A stretch of 64,000 bases of DNA, taken from contig QZVU01000007.1 of the NCBI GenBank assembly GCA_003602285.1, positions 1 to 64,000 on the forward strand, given 5' to 3'. This document shows, piece by piece, positions 27,757 to 38,204 of this stretch. The translations under genes and the position numbers were made by a program. This DNA comes from Arthrobacter frigidicola (lineage in GTDB: Bacteria > Actinomycetota > Actinomycetes > Actinomycetales > Micrococcaceae). Each line of letters opens with the position of its first letter. Position 1 is the stretch's first letter. Under the pieces are notes generated by a model, which was given only the letters and a program-made list of their open reading frames with translations, had not been told where the DNA came from and did no database searches.

Positions 27757-27994
27757 GGGCGGTCCTTTCCGGCGAACGATGGCGCGATGCTCCGGTCCGC
27801 GGGGCGGCGGAGCGATCCACAGGTGGGGGGACTCCGAACTTTAGCCGAGCCGGTGCCCGCTGAGTCGAGCCCGCGGTGCTCTTCACGGAATGTGTCGTGG
27901 CCTGCGGGGCCGGGCCGGCGGGGACGGGAACGGGGTGCGGGTTGCCGGTTCGAGCGCGAGACTGGGACTAGGATCCTGCACAGGAGGAGGCACA

Positions 27995-29275
27995 GTGAGC
28001 ACACCGGTTGTTCCCTCGGAGGCACGCGTCGACGCGGCCGCGTGGCCCGACGTCGCCGTCGTTCCGGCGGGCATCCGCACCCGGGCCGCCGCTGTGGTGG
28101 CCGAGCGGATCTTCACCTCGACGGTGAGGGGGCTGCCGCTGCGGGTGGTGTACGACGACGGAACCCTCCTTGGCGCCCCGGAGTCCGACGGCGCACCCGA
28201 GATGCGCATCCACCGCCCCGCCGACTTCTACGCCCGGCTCGGCCGCGGGTGGCTGATCGGGTTCGGCGAGTCCTACCTGGCCGAGGACTGGACGGCGGAG
28301 GACCTCACCGCCGTGCTGCAGGTCTTCGCCGAACACGCCGTCCACCTCGGCTCCGGCCCGCTGGGACAGCTCAGCAGGCTCCACCTGCCACGGCGGCCGG
28401 GCCGCGAACGCAACAGCCAAACCAATGCCCGCGCCAACGTCTCCCACCACTACGACCTCTCCAACGACCTGTTCGCCCTGTTCCTCGACGAGACGATGTC
28501 CTACTCCAGCGCCCTCTTCGACGCCCCGGCGGCCGGGCTTCCGCAGGCGGGCCCGGACGACCTCGCGGCCGCGCAGCGGCGCAAGATCGACCGGCTGCTG
28601 GACCGGGCCCGGGTGGGGGAGGGAACCCGGCTGCTGGAGATCGGCACCGGCTGGGGCGAACTGGCCCTGCGGGCGGCCGCCCGGGGCGCGGACGTGGTGT
28701 CGGTGACGCTCTCCACCGAGCAGAAGCGGCTCGCCGAGGAGCGGGTGGCCGCGGCCGGATTCGCCGACCGGGTGCGGGTTGAGCTGAAGGACTACCGTGC
28801 GGTGGAGGGGGAGTACGACGCCGTCGTTTCGGTGGAGATGATCGAGGCCGTCGGCTACGAACACTGGCCGGTGTACTTCCAGACTCTCGACAGGCTGCTC
28901 GCCCCCGGCGGCCGGGCGGCCATCCAGGCCATCACCCTCCCGCACGAGCGCATGCTCGCCTCCCGGCGCTCCTACACCTGGATCCACAAGTACATCTTCC
29001 CGGGCGGCTTCATCCCCTCGGTCCGGGCGATCGAAGACATCACCGCGCGGGAGACCGGCCTGCGGGTCCGGGAACGGTTCACGATGGGTGACAGCTACGC
29101 CTCTACGCTACGGCTGTGGGAGGAGCGGTTCACCTCCCGGCATGATGAGGTCGCGGCCCTCGGCTTCGATGAGACCTTCGAGCGTATGTGGCGCTTCTAC
29201 CTCTGCTACTCAAGGGCCGGCTTCCAGGCCGGCTACCTCGACGTGCAGCAGTTCCTCTTCGACCGCCGGCCGTAG
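27995..29275 (+). CDS. Cyclopropane-fatty-acyl-phospholipid synthase family methyltransferase (first copy)
   Basis: S-adenosylmethionine-dependent enzyme that modifies unsaturated acyl chains in membrane phospholipids. GTG 27995 is preceded by GGAGGAGG. In the 426-residue protein an N-terminal domain (RPADFYARLGRGWLIGFGESYLAEDW) leads to the methyltransferase core: NVSHHYDLSNDLFALFLDETM, the SAM motif LLEIGTGWGELALRA and SVEMIEAVGYEHW. The start was chosen over the longer open frame (27890) because of the strong ribosome site. A second, diverged copy lies at 54497-55780. Cyclopropanation and mid-chain methylation cannot be told apart by eye. Confidence 0.93.
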   Translation: MSTPVVPSEARVDAAAWPDVAVVPAGIRTRAAAVVAERIFTSTVRGLPLRVVYDDGTLLGAPESDGAPEMRIHRPADFYARLGRGWLIGFGESYLAEDWTAEDLTAVLQVFAEHAVHLGSGPLGQLSRLHLPRRPGRERNSQTNARANVSHHYDLSNDLFALFLDETMSYSSALFDAPAAGLPQAGPDDLAAAQRRKIDRLLDRARVGEGTRLLEIGTGWGELALRAAARGADVVSVTLSTEQKRLAEERVAAAGFADRVRVELKDYRAVEGEYDAVVSVEMIEAVGYEHWPVYFQTLDRLLAPGGRAAIQAITLPHERMLASRRSYTWIHKYIFPGGFIPSVRAIEDITARETGLRVRERFTMGDSYASTLRLWEERFTSRHDEVAALGFDETFERMWRFYLCYSRAGFQAGYLDVQQFLFDRRP

Positions 29276-29452
29276 GGGCCAAGCCTTTTTCCTGCCCTCT
29301 CCCGGCGGATTTTTCCCTGCCTGCGCCGGGTCCCGCCGGCGCGCCTGCCGGAGGGTCGGCGCCGCCGCACGGAGTGCCCGAGGACACCTCCGAAAGTCCG
29401 CCGCGACACGCCGAGAAAATAACGACACAGGCAATTTTTCGCTGTGTGCAAG

Positions 29453-29539
29453 TACTCCACAGGGTGTGCACGCAGGGGTGCAGATCGGCGCAAATCCGCG
29501 GGTCCGGGAGGGCCCCGCCTGTGGATTTCGTGTGGACTC
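29453..29539. promoter_or_regulatory. Cluster of DnaA-box-like 9-mers
   Basis: TACTCCACA (29453-29461) matches TTATCCACA at 7 of 9 positions. TGTGGATTT (29520-29528) and TGTGGACTC (29531-29539) each match the inverted box at 7 of 9. All three retain the TCCACA/TGTGGA core. DnaA controls nrd transcription in some bacteria, which makes the position suggestive, but no site is a perfect box. Confidence 0.3.
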
Positions 29540-29599
29540 AGGAGCGAGTGAATGACATACTTGTAATACATCATGTTGGGGTCTGTATCGGCAGCCCGC

Positions 29600-29611
29600 A
29601 CTAGATGTAGT
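29600..29611. promoter_or_regulatory. NrdR box
   Basis: ACTAGATGTAGT matches the core of NrdR-binding sites known upstream of actinobacterial nrd operons. It lies 137 nt before nrdH. NrdR, an ATP/dATP-sensing repressor whose gene is not in this window, would repress the operon when dNTP pools are full. NrdR usually binds two boxes; a clear second one is not visible, though TATCTAGATA abuts this one. Confidence 0.65.
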
Positions 29612-29747
29612 ATCTAGATATCGAATCAACCGCTGGCCGGGCAGAGACCGCAGGGCCGGAAATTCCCCGGAATTTCCCCCTTCTCGGGACGCTCCATCAC
29701 CACCCACGGACACGGCAAGACAGCAGCATCAAGAAGGGGACAGGGAC

Positions 29748-29993
29748 ATGACCGTAACGGTTTACACCAAGCCAGCATGCGTACAGTGCAACGCCACCTA
29801 CCGGGCTCTGGACAAGAAGGGAATCACTTACCAGAGCGTCGATATTTCACAGGATCCGGCCGCACTGGAGCGCCTCCGTTCGATGGGCTACATGCAGGCC
29901 CCGGTCGTCATCACGGACAAGGACCACTGGTCCGGTTTCCGCCCCGACAAGATCAACGAGCTGGCCGAGCTGTCCGTCACCTCCGTCGCCTGA
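29748..29993 (+). CDS. nrdH: NrdH glutaredoxin-like redoxin
   Basis: Electron donor for the class Ib ribonucleotide reductase, reduced by thioredoxin reductase. The 81-residue protein has the redox motif CVQC (C11, C14) near the N-terminus and the NrdH-type WSGFRPDKI segment at the C-terminus. It is the first gene of nrdHIEF; nrdI follows after 43 nt. Confidence 0.97.
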   Translation: MTVTVYTKPACVQCNATYRALDKKGITYQSVDISQDPAALERLRSMGYMQAPVVITDKDHWSGFRPDKINELAELSVTSVA

Positions 29994-30036
29994 TTTTCCT
30001 GCCTTCGCAGGACCAGGCCGGCTGTCACCGCCGATC

Positions 30037-30495
30037 ATGACAACCACCGTGGATACCGAGACACCCCGCCTGGAGCAGACCACTCCTGGCGGGGTTACCG
30101 ATGCGCCGCTGATCTACTTCTCGTCGGTCTCGGACAACACGCACCGGTTCGTCTCCAAGCTGGGCATGCACTCGGCCCGGCTTCCGCTGCTCACGAAGGA
30201 TCCCACCCTCAAGGCGCTCCAGCCCTATGTGCTGGTCCTGCCCACCTATGGGGGAGAGTCCGGCAGGGGAGCGGTGCCGCGGCAGGTCATCAAGTTTTTG
30301 AACAATGAAGGAAACCGCTCGCTCCTCCGGGGAGTCATTGGAGCGGGTAATACGAATTTCGGGGAAACGTACTGCCTGGCGGCCGACATCGTCGCCGCCA
30401 AGTGCGGAGTCCCCGTCCTATATCGGTTTGAACTTATGGGGACGTCCGAGGACGTAGACCGGGTACATCAAGGATTGGAAGAGTTTTGGACATGA
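30037..30495 (+). CDS. nrdI: NrdI flavodoxin-like protein
   Basis: Flavoprotein that supplies oxidant to assemble the dimanganese-tyrosyl radical cofactor of NrdF. The 152-residue protein has the flavin-binding [13 protein letters not shown] near residue 25 and [21 protein letters not shown] roughly 20-residue N-terminal extension precedes the fold. Its TGA overlaps the nrdE ATG by 4 nt (ATGA). Confidence 0.97.
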   Translation: MTTTVDTETPRLEQTTPGGVTDAPLIYFSSVSDNTHRFVSKLGMHSARLPLLTKDPTLKALQPYVLVLPTYGGESGRGAVPRQVIKFLNNEGNRSLLRGVIGAGNTNFGETYCLAADIVAAKCGVPVLYRFELMGTSEDVDRVHQGLEEFWT

Positions 30496-32657
30496 GTGTT
30501 GCTGAGACGGACACGGCAGGGGCGACAAAGCACAGCGTCGATGCCCGCTACAAGGATCTGGGCTACCACGAGCTCAACGCGATGCTTAACCTCTACGGGC
30601 CGGACGGAGAGATCCAGTTCGAGGCCGACAAGGAAGCCGCGCACCAGTACTTCCTGCAGCACGTCAACAACAACACCGTCTTCTTCCACGACCTCGAGGA
30701 GAAGCTCGACTACCTGGTGAAGAACGAGTACTACGAGCGGGAGACCCTCGACCAGTACACGATGAACTTCATCCGGGACCTCTACAAGCGCGCCTACAGC
30801 AAGAAGTTCCGCTTCGAGACCTTCCTGGGCGCCTTCAAGTTCTACACCTCGTACACGCTCAAGACGTTCGACGGCAAGCGTTTCCTGGAGCGCTACGAGG
30901 ACCGCGTCTGCATGGTGGCCCTGCACCTGGCCGCCGGCGACGAGACCCTCGCCACCCAGCTCGTCGACGAGATCATCGAGGGCCGCTTCCAGCCGGCCAC
31001 CCCCACCTTCCTCAACGCCGGCAAGGCCCAGCGCGGCGAACTCGTCTCCTGCTTCCTGCTGCGCATCGAGGACAACATGGAGTCCATCGGGCGCTCCATC
31101 AACTCCGCCCTGCAGCTGTCCAAGCGCGGCGGCGGCGTCGCCTTCGCCCTGACGAACATCCGCGAGGTCGGCGCGCCGATCAAGCAGATCGAGAACCAGT
31201 CCTCCGGCGTCATCCCCGTGATGAAGCTCCTCGAAGACAGCTTCTCCTACGCCAACCAGCTCGGCGCCCGCCAGGGAGCCGGCGCGGTGTACCTTCACGC
31301 CCACCACCCGGACATCAACCGGTTCCTCGACACCAAGCGCGAGAACGCCGACGAGAAGATCCGCATCAAGACCCTGTCGCTCGGCGTCGTCGTCCCCGAC
31401 ATCACCTTCGAGCTGGCCAAGCGCGACGAGGACATGTACCTGTTCTCCCCGTACGACGTCGAGAAGGTCTACGGCATGCCGTTCTCCGACGTGAACGTCA
31501 CCGAGAAGTACTACGAGATGGTCGACGACGCGCGGATCAAGAAGACCAAGATCAAGGCGCGCGAGTTCTTCCAGACCCTCGCGGAGATCCAGTTCGAGTC
31601 CGGCTACCCGTACATCATGTTCGAGGACACCGTGAACCGGGCGAACCCGATCGAGGGCAAGATCATCATGAGCAACCTGTGCTCGGAGATCCTGCAGGTT
31701 TCGGAGCCCACCACGTACCACGACGACCTGTCCTACGCCGACACCGGCAAGGACATCTCGTGCAACCTGGGCTCGCTGAACATCGCCAAGACCATGGATT
31801 CCCCGGACTTTGGGCGGACCATCGAGACGGCCATCCGCGCCCTCTCGGCCGTCTCCGTGATGTCCAACATCACCTCGGTTCCCTCGATCGCCAAGGGCAA
31901 CGAGCAGTCGCACGCCATCGGCCTGGGCCAGATGAACCTTCACGGCTATCTGGCCCGCGAGCGGGTCCACTACGGCTCCGAAGAGGGCCTGGACTTCACG
32001 AACATCTACTTCTACACCGTGGTTTACCACGCCATCCGGGCCTCCAACCTGCTGGCGATCGAGACCGGGCGGACCTTCGGCGGCTTCGAGAAGTCCAAGT
32101 ACGCCTCGGGTGAGTTCTTTGACAAGTACACCGACCAGACGTGGGTTCCGCAGACCCCGCGGGTGGCGGAGCTGTTCAAGGACGTGCACATCCCCACGCA
32201 GGAGGACTGGCGTGCGCTGAAGGCCTCGGTCATGGAGCACGGCATCTTCAACCAGAACCTGCAGGCCGTGCCGCCGACCGGTTCGATCAGCTACATCAAC
32301 AACTCGACCTCCTCGATCCACCCCGTGGCCTCGAAGATCGAGATCCGCAAGGAAGGCAAGCTGGGCCGCGTGTACTACCCGGCTCCGTACCTGACCAACG
32401 ACAACCTCGAGTACTACGAGGATGCGTACGAGATCGGCTACGAGAAGATCATCGACACGTACGCCGCGGCGACGCAGCACGTGGACCAGGGCCTGTCCCT
32501 GACGCTGTTCTTCAAGGACACCGCCACCACCCGCGACATCAACAAGGCGCAGATCTACGCATGGCGCAAGGGCATCAAGACCATCTACTACATCCGTCTC
32601 CGCCAGCTCGCGCTGGAAGGGACAGAGGTGGACGGCTGCGTCAGCTGCATGCTCTAG
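30492..32657 (+). CDS. nrdE: Ribonucleoside-diphosphate reductase class Ib, alpha subunit
   Basis: Catalytic subunit that reduces ribonucleoside diphosphates. The start is ATG 30492, overlapping nrdI by 4 nt; a TTG two codons earlier is less likely. The 721-residue protein carries the substrate and radical elements [22 protein letters not shown] (radical cysteine region) and [11 protein letters not shown], and ends in CVSCML, whose cysteine pair is re-reduced by NrdH. Compared with class Ia it lacks the full ATP-cone, as is usual for NrdE. Confidence 0.98.
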   Translation: MSVAETDTAGATKHSVDARYKDLGYHELNAMLNLYGPDGEIQFEADKEAAHQYFLQHVNNNTVFFHDLEEKLDYLVKNEYYERETLDQYTMNFIRDLYKRAYSKKFRFETFLGAFKFYTSYTLKTFDGKRFLERYEDRVCMVALHLAAGDETLATQLVDEIIEGRFQPATPTFLNAGKAQRGELVSCFLLRIEDNMESIGRSINSALQLSKRGGGVAFALTNIREVGAPIKQIENQSSGVIPVMKLLEDSFSYANQLGARQGAGAVYLHAHHPDINRFLDTKRENADEKIRIKTLSLGVVVPDITFELAKRDEDMYLFSPYDVEKVYGMPFSDVNVTEKYYEMVDDARIKKTKIKAREFFQTLAEIQFESGYPYIMFEDTVNRANPIEGKIIMSNLCSEILQVSEPTTYHDDLSYADTGKDISCNLGSLNIAKTMDSPDFGRTIETAIRALSAVSVMSNITSVPSIAKGNEQSHAIGLGQMNLHGYLARERVHYGSEEGLDFTNIYFYTVVYHAIRASNLLAIETGRTFGGFEKSKYASGEFFDKYTDQTWVPQTPRVAELFKDVHIPTQEDWRALKASVMEHGIFNQNLQAVPPTGSISYINNSTSSIHPVASKIEIRKEGKLGRVYYPAPYLTNDNLEYYEDAYEIGYEKIIDTYAAATQHVDQGLSLTLFFKDTATTRDINKAQIYAWRKGIKTIYYIRLRQLALEGTEVDGCVSCML

Positions 32658-32667
32658 TCAACTAGAT

Positions 32668-32701
32668 TGGGTGGGTCGTTCCCGAGGGGATGACCCACCC
32701 A
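32668..32701 (+). promoter_or_regulatory. Hairpin between nrdE and nrdF
   Basis: A stem of about 15 pairs with one bulge (32668-32683 with 32687-32701) and loop GAG starts 10 nt after the nrdE stop. No T run follows, so it is more likely an mRNA stability or partial attenuation element than a full terminator, since nrdF lies in the same direction 100 nt downstream. Confidence 0.5.
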
Positions 32702-32728
32702 CCAGACCTCCCACAACGAAGGCATTGA

Positions 32729-33775
<1,047 letters not shown>

Positions 33776-33830
33776 TCTGATCGGATCTGCAGGCCGGATC
33801 GAAATAATGAGGGTCTGGTCGAAAGATGCG

Positions 33831-33869
33831 GCGCACCTGGTTGGAAGTCATCCAACCAGGTGCGCTTTT
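33831..33869 (+). terminator. Terminator of the nrdHIEF operon
   Basis: A perfect 15-bp stem (33831-33845 with 33851-33865) with loop AGTCA, followed by TTTT, 56 nt after nrdF. Confidence 0.95.
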
Positions 33870-34036
33870 GTGTGCGCTGAGGTGCATCGATTTCGGGCGA
33901 TCTCCCTGAAATCAGGCAGTCACATTGCACGCAGGTACATGGCTCGATGAGCGCGGAATGTCAATCCTCGTGGTCCTTCGGTGCGAACAGTGGAAGCACC
34001 TCCCTGAACGCTTGGGTCTGGTGCAGGATGTGAGGT

Positions 34037-34912
34037 GTGGTCAAGAAATCGCCCGAAGAGGCAAGCTCCCAAGTCCTGTCCAAGAAGGACTACGAGAAGG
34101 AACTGCTGCGGTTGCAGGAAGAACTGGTCGCCTTCCAGGAGTGGGTGCGCAAGACCGGGACGCGGCTGGTCGTTATTTTCGAAGGACGCGACACAGCCGG
34201 TAAGGGCGGAACGATCCAACGCATCAGCGGTGCGCTCAACCCGCGCTCCTGCCGGGTCGTTGCGCTCCCGGCGCCAACCGAGCGCGAGCGGTCGCAGTGG
34301 TACTTCCAGCGCTACATTGCCCACCTGCCGGCGGCCGGGGAGATGGTGCTGTTCGACCGGTCCTGGTACAACCGGGCCGGCGTGGAGCGGGTGATGGGCT
34401 TCTGCACTGACGAACAGTATGCCCACTTCGTCGACACCGTGCCTCTGCTCGAGGATGCCCTGATCTCCGACGGGATCGTCCTGGTGAAGTACTGGTTGAG
34501 CCTTTCCGACTCCGAGCAGCGCCGTCGATTCCAGAGCCGCATCGATAACCCGGCCAAGCGGTGGAAGCTGAGCCCCATGGACCTCGAGGCGCAGGCCCGC
34601 TGGGTTGACTACGCCGAAGCCAAGGACAAGATGTTTGAGTTCAGTGACACCGAGCGCAGCCCGTGGTGGGTGGTGGATGCCGACAACAAGAAGGAGGCCC
34701 GGCTCAACCTGATGGCTCATCTGTTGTCGCTGTTGCCATACGAGCAGCCGGAGCTACCGGACATCGAGTTGCCCGATCGTCAGCACCGGAGCTACGAGCG
34801 GCCGCCGTTGGACCGCCAACGGTTCGTGCCCCAGCGCTACGAGATCGAAAAAACGGAGAAAGCGCCGAAGGGTAAGAAAAAAGATTCGGCCAAGGCTAAA
34901 TCCCCCCGCTGA
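34037..34912 (+). CDS. ppk2: Polyphosphate kinase 2 (PPK2 family)
   Basis: Transfers phosphate between polyphosphate and nucleotides. The 291-residue protein has the Walker A-like EGRDTAGKGG (49-58), the Walker B-like FDRSWYNRAG (106-115) and lid residues in RRRFQSRIDNPAKRWKLSP. One-domain length and sequence fit class I PPK2, which acts on nucleoside diphosphates. The C-terminal tail is Lys-rich. GTG 34037 has no ideal ribosome site (GAGG nearby). The gene stands 60 nt ahead of a HAD phosphatase gene. It is a possible functional partner of the CHAD protein at 20895-22436. Confidence 0.94.
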   Translation: MVKKSPEEASSQVLSKKDYEKELLRLQEELVAFQEWVRKTGTRLVVIFEGRDTAGKGGTIQRISGALNPRSCRVVALPAPTERERSQWYFQRYIAHLPAAGEMVLFDRSWYNRAGVERVMGFCTDEQYAHFVDTVPLLEDALISDGIVLVKYWLSLSDSEQRRRFQSRIDNPAKRWKLSPMDLEAQARWVDYAEAKDKMFEFSDTERSPWWVVDADNKKEARLNLMAHLLSLLPYEQPELPDIELPDRQHRSYERPPLDRQRFVPQRYEIEKTEKAPKGKKKDSAKAKSPR

Positions 34913-34972
34913 GGGGATCAATCGTCGACTGCTGCGACGAGGGCTCGTTGTCCCGGCATAAGGTATCCACGG

Positions 34973-35626
34973 GTGGGGGACTGGCAAATGCTGGACGCGA
35001 AAGAAGCAGCATCCTTGATAACAGCGTTGCTGGGAGAAGCGGCCGGATCGCGGGTCATTTGGGACTTCGACGGCGTAGTCGGTCACACTGAGCCCCTGCA
35101 TGAAGCCAGCTATCGTGAGTTGGCGGAGCGCCGAAACTACGGGTTTACCCCGGACTTCTTCGCCGAACTAGTCGGGCACACCGAGCAGTGGATCTGGGAG
35201 CGTCTCATCTCGCAGGGTTTCCCAGCTGGAGTATCCGAAGTCCCGAACCTCCACCGCGAGCGCGGAGAAATTGTCGCTGCCCTCGCCCTAGGTAGCTTGA
35301 AACCCTCGTGGCTGGCGTCGCGGTTGATGCCCGAACTCGAGGGAGGCGCCGACGAGCAGGTCGTCGTTTCCAATGGAGACCCGGACCTGATCGCAGCCCT
35401 GCTTGCTGGGTGGAAGCTTCAGCCTTTTGTCACGGTAGCCCGCCGGGCTCCGGGACGCGACAAGGACGCAATCTTCCGTGATCTTTGCGTTCCCCCATGC
35501 GTCGTCCTGGAAGACAGCGACACCTACCTGGCGCTGGGGCGGAAGCTTGGCGCCTTCACGGTCGGCGTGCGGCACTCTCACAATCCTCGGGCAACACTCG
35601 ACGCAGATCTGACGACCCACTTGTGA
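34973..35626 (+). CDS. HAD superfamily hydrolase
   Basis: A 217-residue phosphatase-like protein. Motif I is VIWDFDGVVGHTE (about residues 28-40), a cap domain follows, motif II is in QVVVSNGDPDL, and the motif III/IV region is KDAIFRDLC with VLEDSDTYLALG. The layout matches phosphoglycolate-phosphatase/beta-phosphoglucomutase-type HADs; the substrate is unknown. GTG 34973 follows GGTATCCACG without a strong ribosome site. Base composition is slightly less GC-rich than the neighbours. Confidence 0.85.
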   Translation: MGDWQMLDAKEAASLITALLGEAAGSRVIWDFDGVVGHTEPLHEASYRELAERRNYGFTPDFFAELVGHTEQWIWERLISQGFPAGVSEVPNLHRERGEIVAALALGSLKPSWLASRLMPELEGGADEQVVVSNGDPDLIAALLAGWKLQPFVTVARRAPGRDKDAIFRDLCVPPCVVLEDSDTYLALGRKLGAFTVGVRHSHNPRATLDADLTTHL

Positions 35627-35691
35627 ACACCTCAATCCGTATCTGACTGCCCATAGTGCGGCACGCCCTCCATCACGTCAGGCTATGCCAA

Positions 35692-35718
35692 TGCACTTGC
35701 AGTGCACTATGATGCACT
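35692..35718. promoter_or_regulatory. TGCACT operator overlapping the promoter of the XRE-cupin gene
   Basis: TGCACT (35692-35697) and AGTGCA (35701-35706) form a perfect 6-3-6 inverted repeat, and a third TGCACT lies at 35713-35718. The -10 element TATGAT (35708-35713) is wedged between them, 6 nt before ATG 35720. Binding here would block RNA polymerase, so autoregulation by the XRE protein is the simplest reading. Confidence 0.6.
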
Positions 35719-35719
35719 G

Positions 35720-36325
35720 ATGGATGAAGAGACAACGTCGCTGGCGACGGCGATCGGTGAGCGCGTTCGAACCGAGCGGCAGACGCGCCGGTTGACGCTC
35801 GACCAGCTCGCGGAGGCAGCCGGAGTGAGCCGCCGGATGGTGGTCAACGTGGAGCAGGGGCTTGCCAACCCCAGTGTCGGAACCCTGCTGCGGATCAGTG
35901 ATGCACTCGGCCTCGGGCTGCCGGCACTGGTGGAGCCGCCCCGGCCGAAGCCGGTGAAAATTACGCGCCACGGAGACGGCGCCACCCTCTGGACCGGCAG
36001 CTCAGGCGGTCGCGGGGTGCTTGTAGCGGGGACCGAAAAGCCCGATGTGGTCGAGCTTTGGGATTGGACGCTGGAGCCGGGGGAGTCCCATCGAAGCGAG
36101 GCGCACTCGGCCGGCACGAAGGAACTCCTGCAGGTCCGGCAGGGGTCGATGACCATTCGAGTCGCCGACCAGACAGTCGTCCTCGCCGACGGTGACGCCA
36201 TAACATTCCCCGGCGACATCGACCATTCCTACACGAACCCCGGAGATCAGGCGGCCCGATTCACCTTGGCGGTCTTCGAGCCCGGCGTCGGATCGGGGCA
36301 CAAGCCGGAGGCCCCGAATGGCTGA
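35720..36325 (+). CDS. XRE family transcriptional regulator with cupin sensor domain
   Basis: A 201-residue regulator. The helix-turn-helix is at about residues 10-65 (LTLDQLAEAAGVSRRMVVNVEQGLANPSVGT region) and the cupin_2 domain at about 105-180 (GESHRSEAHSAGTKELLQV, DGDAITFPGDIDHSYTN). ATG 35720 was chosen over the in-frame GTG 35702 because a TATGAT -10 element lies 6 nt upstream. The gene overlaps the exporter gene by 8 nt and heads a tight four-gene run to 39447. The cupin probably senses a small metabolite handled by the cluster. Confidence 0.93.
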   Translation: MDEETTSLATAIGERVRTERQTRRLTLDQLAEAAGVSRRMVVNVEQGLANPSVGTLLRISDALGLGLPALVEPPRPKPVKITRHGDGATLWTGSSGGRGVLVAGTEKPDVVELWDWTLEPGESHRSEAHSAGTKELLQVRQGSMTIRVADQTVVLADGDAITFPGDIDHSYTNPGDQAARFTLAVFEPGVGSGHKPEAPNG

Positions 36326-37226
36326 GCGGGTTGTCATGAACTCCCGCGTGCGGGGTCCCGTTCCACCGTGGGGGCTCGCCGTGGCGGCGATGCTGTCGGT
36401 CCAGCTCGGGTCGGCGCTGTCGGTGGGCCTGATCGCCTCCATCGGGCCGGCGGGCACCGCGTGGCTCAGGCTCAGCATGGGGGCCGTAATCTTTATGATC
36501 CTAGCCCGTCCGCCCCTGCGCCGGGTGCGCCGCCAAGATGTCCCGGTGCTGCTCGGGCTGGGCGTCATGACGGGGCTCATGACGGTCGGATTCCTCGCCG
36601 CGCTCGAATACATTCCGCTGGGCACCGCGGTTGCCATCGAATTCCTTGGCCCGTTGACCGTTGCTGCCGTGCGCAGCCACTCCTCCCGGGCCCTGGTCTG
36701 GCCGATCCTCGCGCTGGGCGGCGTGGTGCTGCTGACCGAACCGTGGCACGGTGAGGTGAATCCCGTCGGGATCCTCTTCGCGGGACTTGCCGCCGTCGGC
36801 TGGGCGCTGTACATCGTGCTCAGCCAGCGCGTCGGGGACCGTTTCAGCGGCATCTCGTCCCTCTCACTCACCATTCCCATCGCCGCTGGAACTGCGGCGG
36901 TCGTCGGAATTCCGCAGGCGGCGGGGCACCTGAGCCTCGAGGTCATCGCCGCGGCCGCGGGTTTGGCCCTCCTGCTGCCCGTGCTGCCGTTCGCACTCGA
37001 AATGCTCGCCCTTCGGCGCATGACGGCGACCGCCTTCGGCACCCTGATGGCGCTCGAGCCGGCGATCGGGCTGCTCCTCGGGTTGATCGTCCTCCACCAG
37101 CAGCCCTCGCCTGTCCAACTGCTCGGCATCCTCCTCGTCGTCTTCGCCGGTGCCGCGGCGCAGCGCGGCGGCCGCCGTTCCACCCAGCACCCGTCAACCG
37201 CCCGCCCCGCCGACCTCCCCGGCTGA
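36318..37226 (+). CDS. EamA family (RhtA-like) exporter
   Basis: A 302-residue drug/metabolite-superfamily transporter with ten predicted helices in two EamA repeats (for example LGVMTGLMTVGFLAALEYIPLG, ILALGGVVLLTEP, FGTLMALEPAIGLLLGLIVL). RhtA and its relatives export threonine, homoserine and related amino acids. It overlaps the XRE-cupin regulator by 8 nt, which argues for coupled expression, and precedes the DapA-family gene by 81 nt. Confidence 0.92.
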   Translation: MAERVVMNSRVRGPVPPWGLAVAAMLSVQLGSALSVGLIASIGPAGTAWLRLSMGAVIFMILARPPLRRVRRQDVPVLLGLGVMTGLMTVGFLAALEYIPLGTAVAIEFLGPLTVAAVRSHSSRALVWPILALGGVVLLTEPWHGEVNPVGILFAGLAAVGWALYIVLSQRVGDRFSGISSLSLTIPIAAGTAAVVGIPQAAGHLSLEVIAAAAGLALLLPVLPFALEMLALRRMTATAFGTLMALEPAIGLLLGLIVLHQQPSPVQLLGILLVVFAGAAAQRGGRRSTQHPSTARPADLPG

Positions 37227-37307
37227 CCGGGCGCCCAGCGTACTCCGAATGGCCGCCCCAATACCGGCGGGCGCAGGCCCCCAGTCCTCCCAGAAACGGA
37301 GCACCGA

Positions 37308-38204
37308 ATGTTCACAGGCCTCAGCGCCTTCCCGCTCACCCCGCTCGCCCAGGACGCCGTGGACGAAGCCGCCTTTGTCCGCCTCATGACACGGCTTCGG
37401 GAAGCACAGGTCGACTCCATCACTGCACTCGGTTCCACCGGGTCCTACGCCTACCTCAGCACCGACGAGCGCGCCCGCGTCGCCCGGCTGGCGGTGGAGC
37501 ATGCCGGGCCGGTCCCGGTCTTTGTCGGGATCGGGGCGCTGCGGACCTCGCAGGTGCTTCGCAACGCCGATCGAGCCGAACAGGCCGGAGCATCCGCCCT
37601 CCTGCTGGCGCCGATGACCTATCAGCCCCTCACCGAGGAGGAGGTGTTCGGCCTGTACCGGGCGGTGACCGAACACTCGCCGCTGCCCGTCATCGTCTAC
37701 GACAACCCCGGCACCAGCCACTTCACCTTTTCAACCGGACTCTATGGACGCATCGCCGAACTGTCCGGGATCGCCTCGATCAAGATTCCGGCCGTGCCCT
37801 CGGATCCGCAGTCGGCCCAGGCGCGCGTTCGGGAGATCCGGTCGGCCATCCCTGACCAGGTGACGATCGGGGTGTCGGGGGACGCCGCGGCTGCTGCGGG
37901 ACTGGCCGCCGGCTGCGATGCCTGGTACTCGGTCATCGGCGGCACGCTGCCCGCCCCGGCCCTACGGCTGACCCGGGCCGCCCAGGAGGGACGGACCGAC
38001 GACGCCGCCGCCGAGTCCCAGCGCCTGGCCCCGCTGTGGCGGCTCTTCAGTGAATACGGCGGCAGTATCCGCGTTGTGGCCGCCATCGCGGAAGAGCTGG
38101 GGCTGGCGTCGGACAACTGCCTTCCGCCGCCCATCCAGGGGCTGAACGACCAGCAGCGGGCACGCGTGGCCGGAGTGATCCGTGACCTCCGACTCGACGG
38201 CTGA
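37308..38204 (+). CDS. DapA family aldolase/lyase (dihydrodipicolinate synthase-like)
   Basis: A 298-residue TIM-barrel class I aldolase. The Schiff-base lysine is in ASIKIPAV (about residue 162) and the catalytic tyrosine in VIVYDNPGT (about 132); the N-terminal FTGLSAFPLTPL and STGSYAYLS loops match the family. Because it sits with exporters and a regulator rather than lysine genes, it is more likely a paralogue acting on another 2-oxo acid than the housekeeping DapA. Its end overlaps the MFS gene by 23 nt. Confidence 0.88.
   Translation: MFTGLSAFPLTPLAQDAVDEAAFVRLMTRLREAQVDSITALGSTGSYAYLSTDERARVARLAVEHAGPVPVFVGIGALRTSQVLRNADRAEQAGASALLLAPMTYQPLTEEEVFGLYRAVTEHSPLPVIVYDNPGTSHFTFSTGLYGRIAELSGIASIKIPAVPSDPQSAQARVREIRSAIPDQVTIGVSGDAAAAAGLAAGCDAWYSVIGGTLPAPALRLTRAAQEGRTDDAAAESQRLAPLWRLFSEYGGSIRVVAAIAEELGLASDNCLPPPIQGLNDQQRARVAGVIRDLRLDG

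Larger units (their letters stand above)
29276..29747. other. Upstream regulatory region of the nrdHIEF operon
   Basis: The 472-nt gap has no convincing gene. It contains an NrdR box (29600-29611), an adjacent palindrome TATCTAGATA (29611-29620), three DnaA-box-like 9-mers (29453-29461, 29520-29528, 29531-29539) and a purine-rich ribosome site just before nrdH. I could not fix one promoter with confidence; TTGTAA at 29561 is a candidate -35. Confidence 0.6.

Noticed and set aside
30486-30491. TTG 30486 as the nrdE start
   Set aside because: ATG 30492 gives the ATGA overlap with nrdI and a normal class Ib N-terminus.
30468-32480. A 670-codon open frame antisense to nrdE
   Set aside because: Lies wholly opposite nrdE, and high-GC third codon positions make long shadow frames common. 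No start signal, low-complexity Val/Leu/Asp/Gly composition and no family resemblance.
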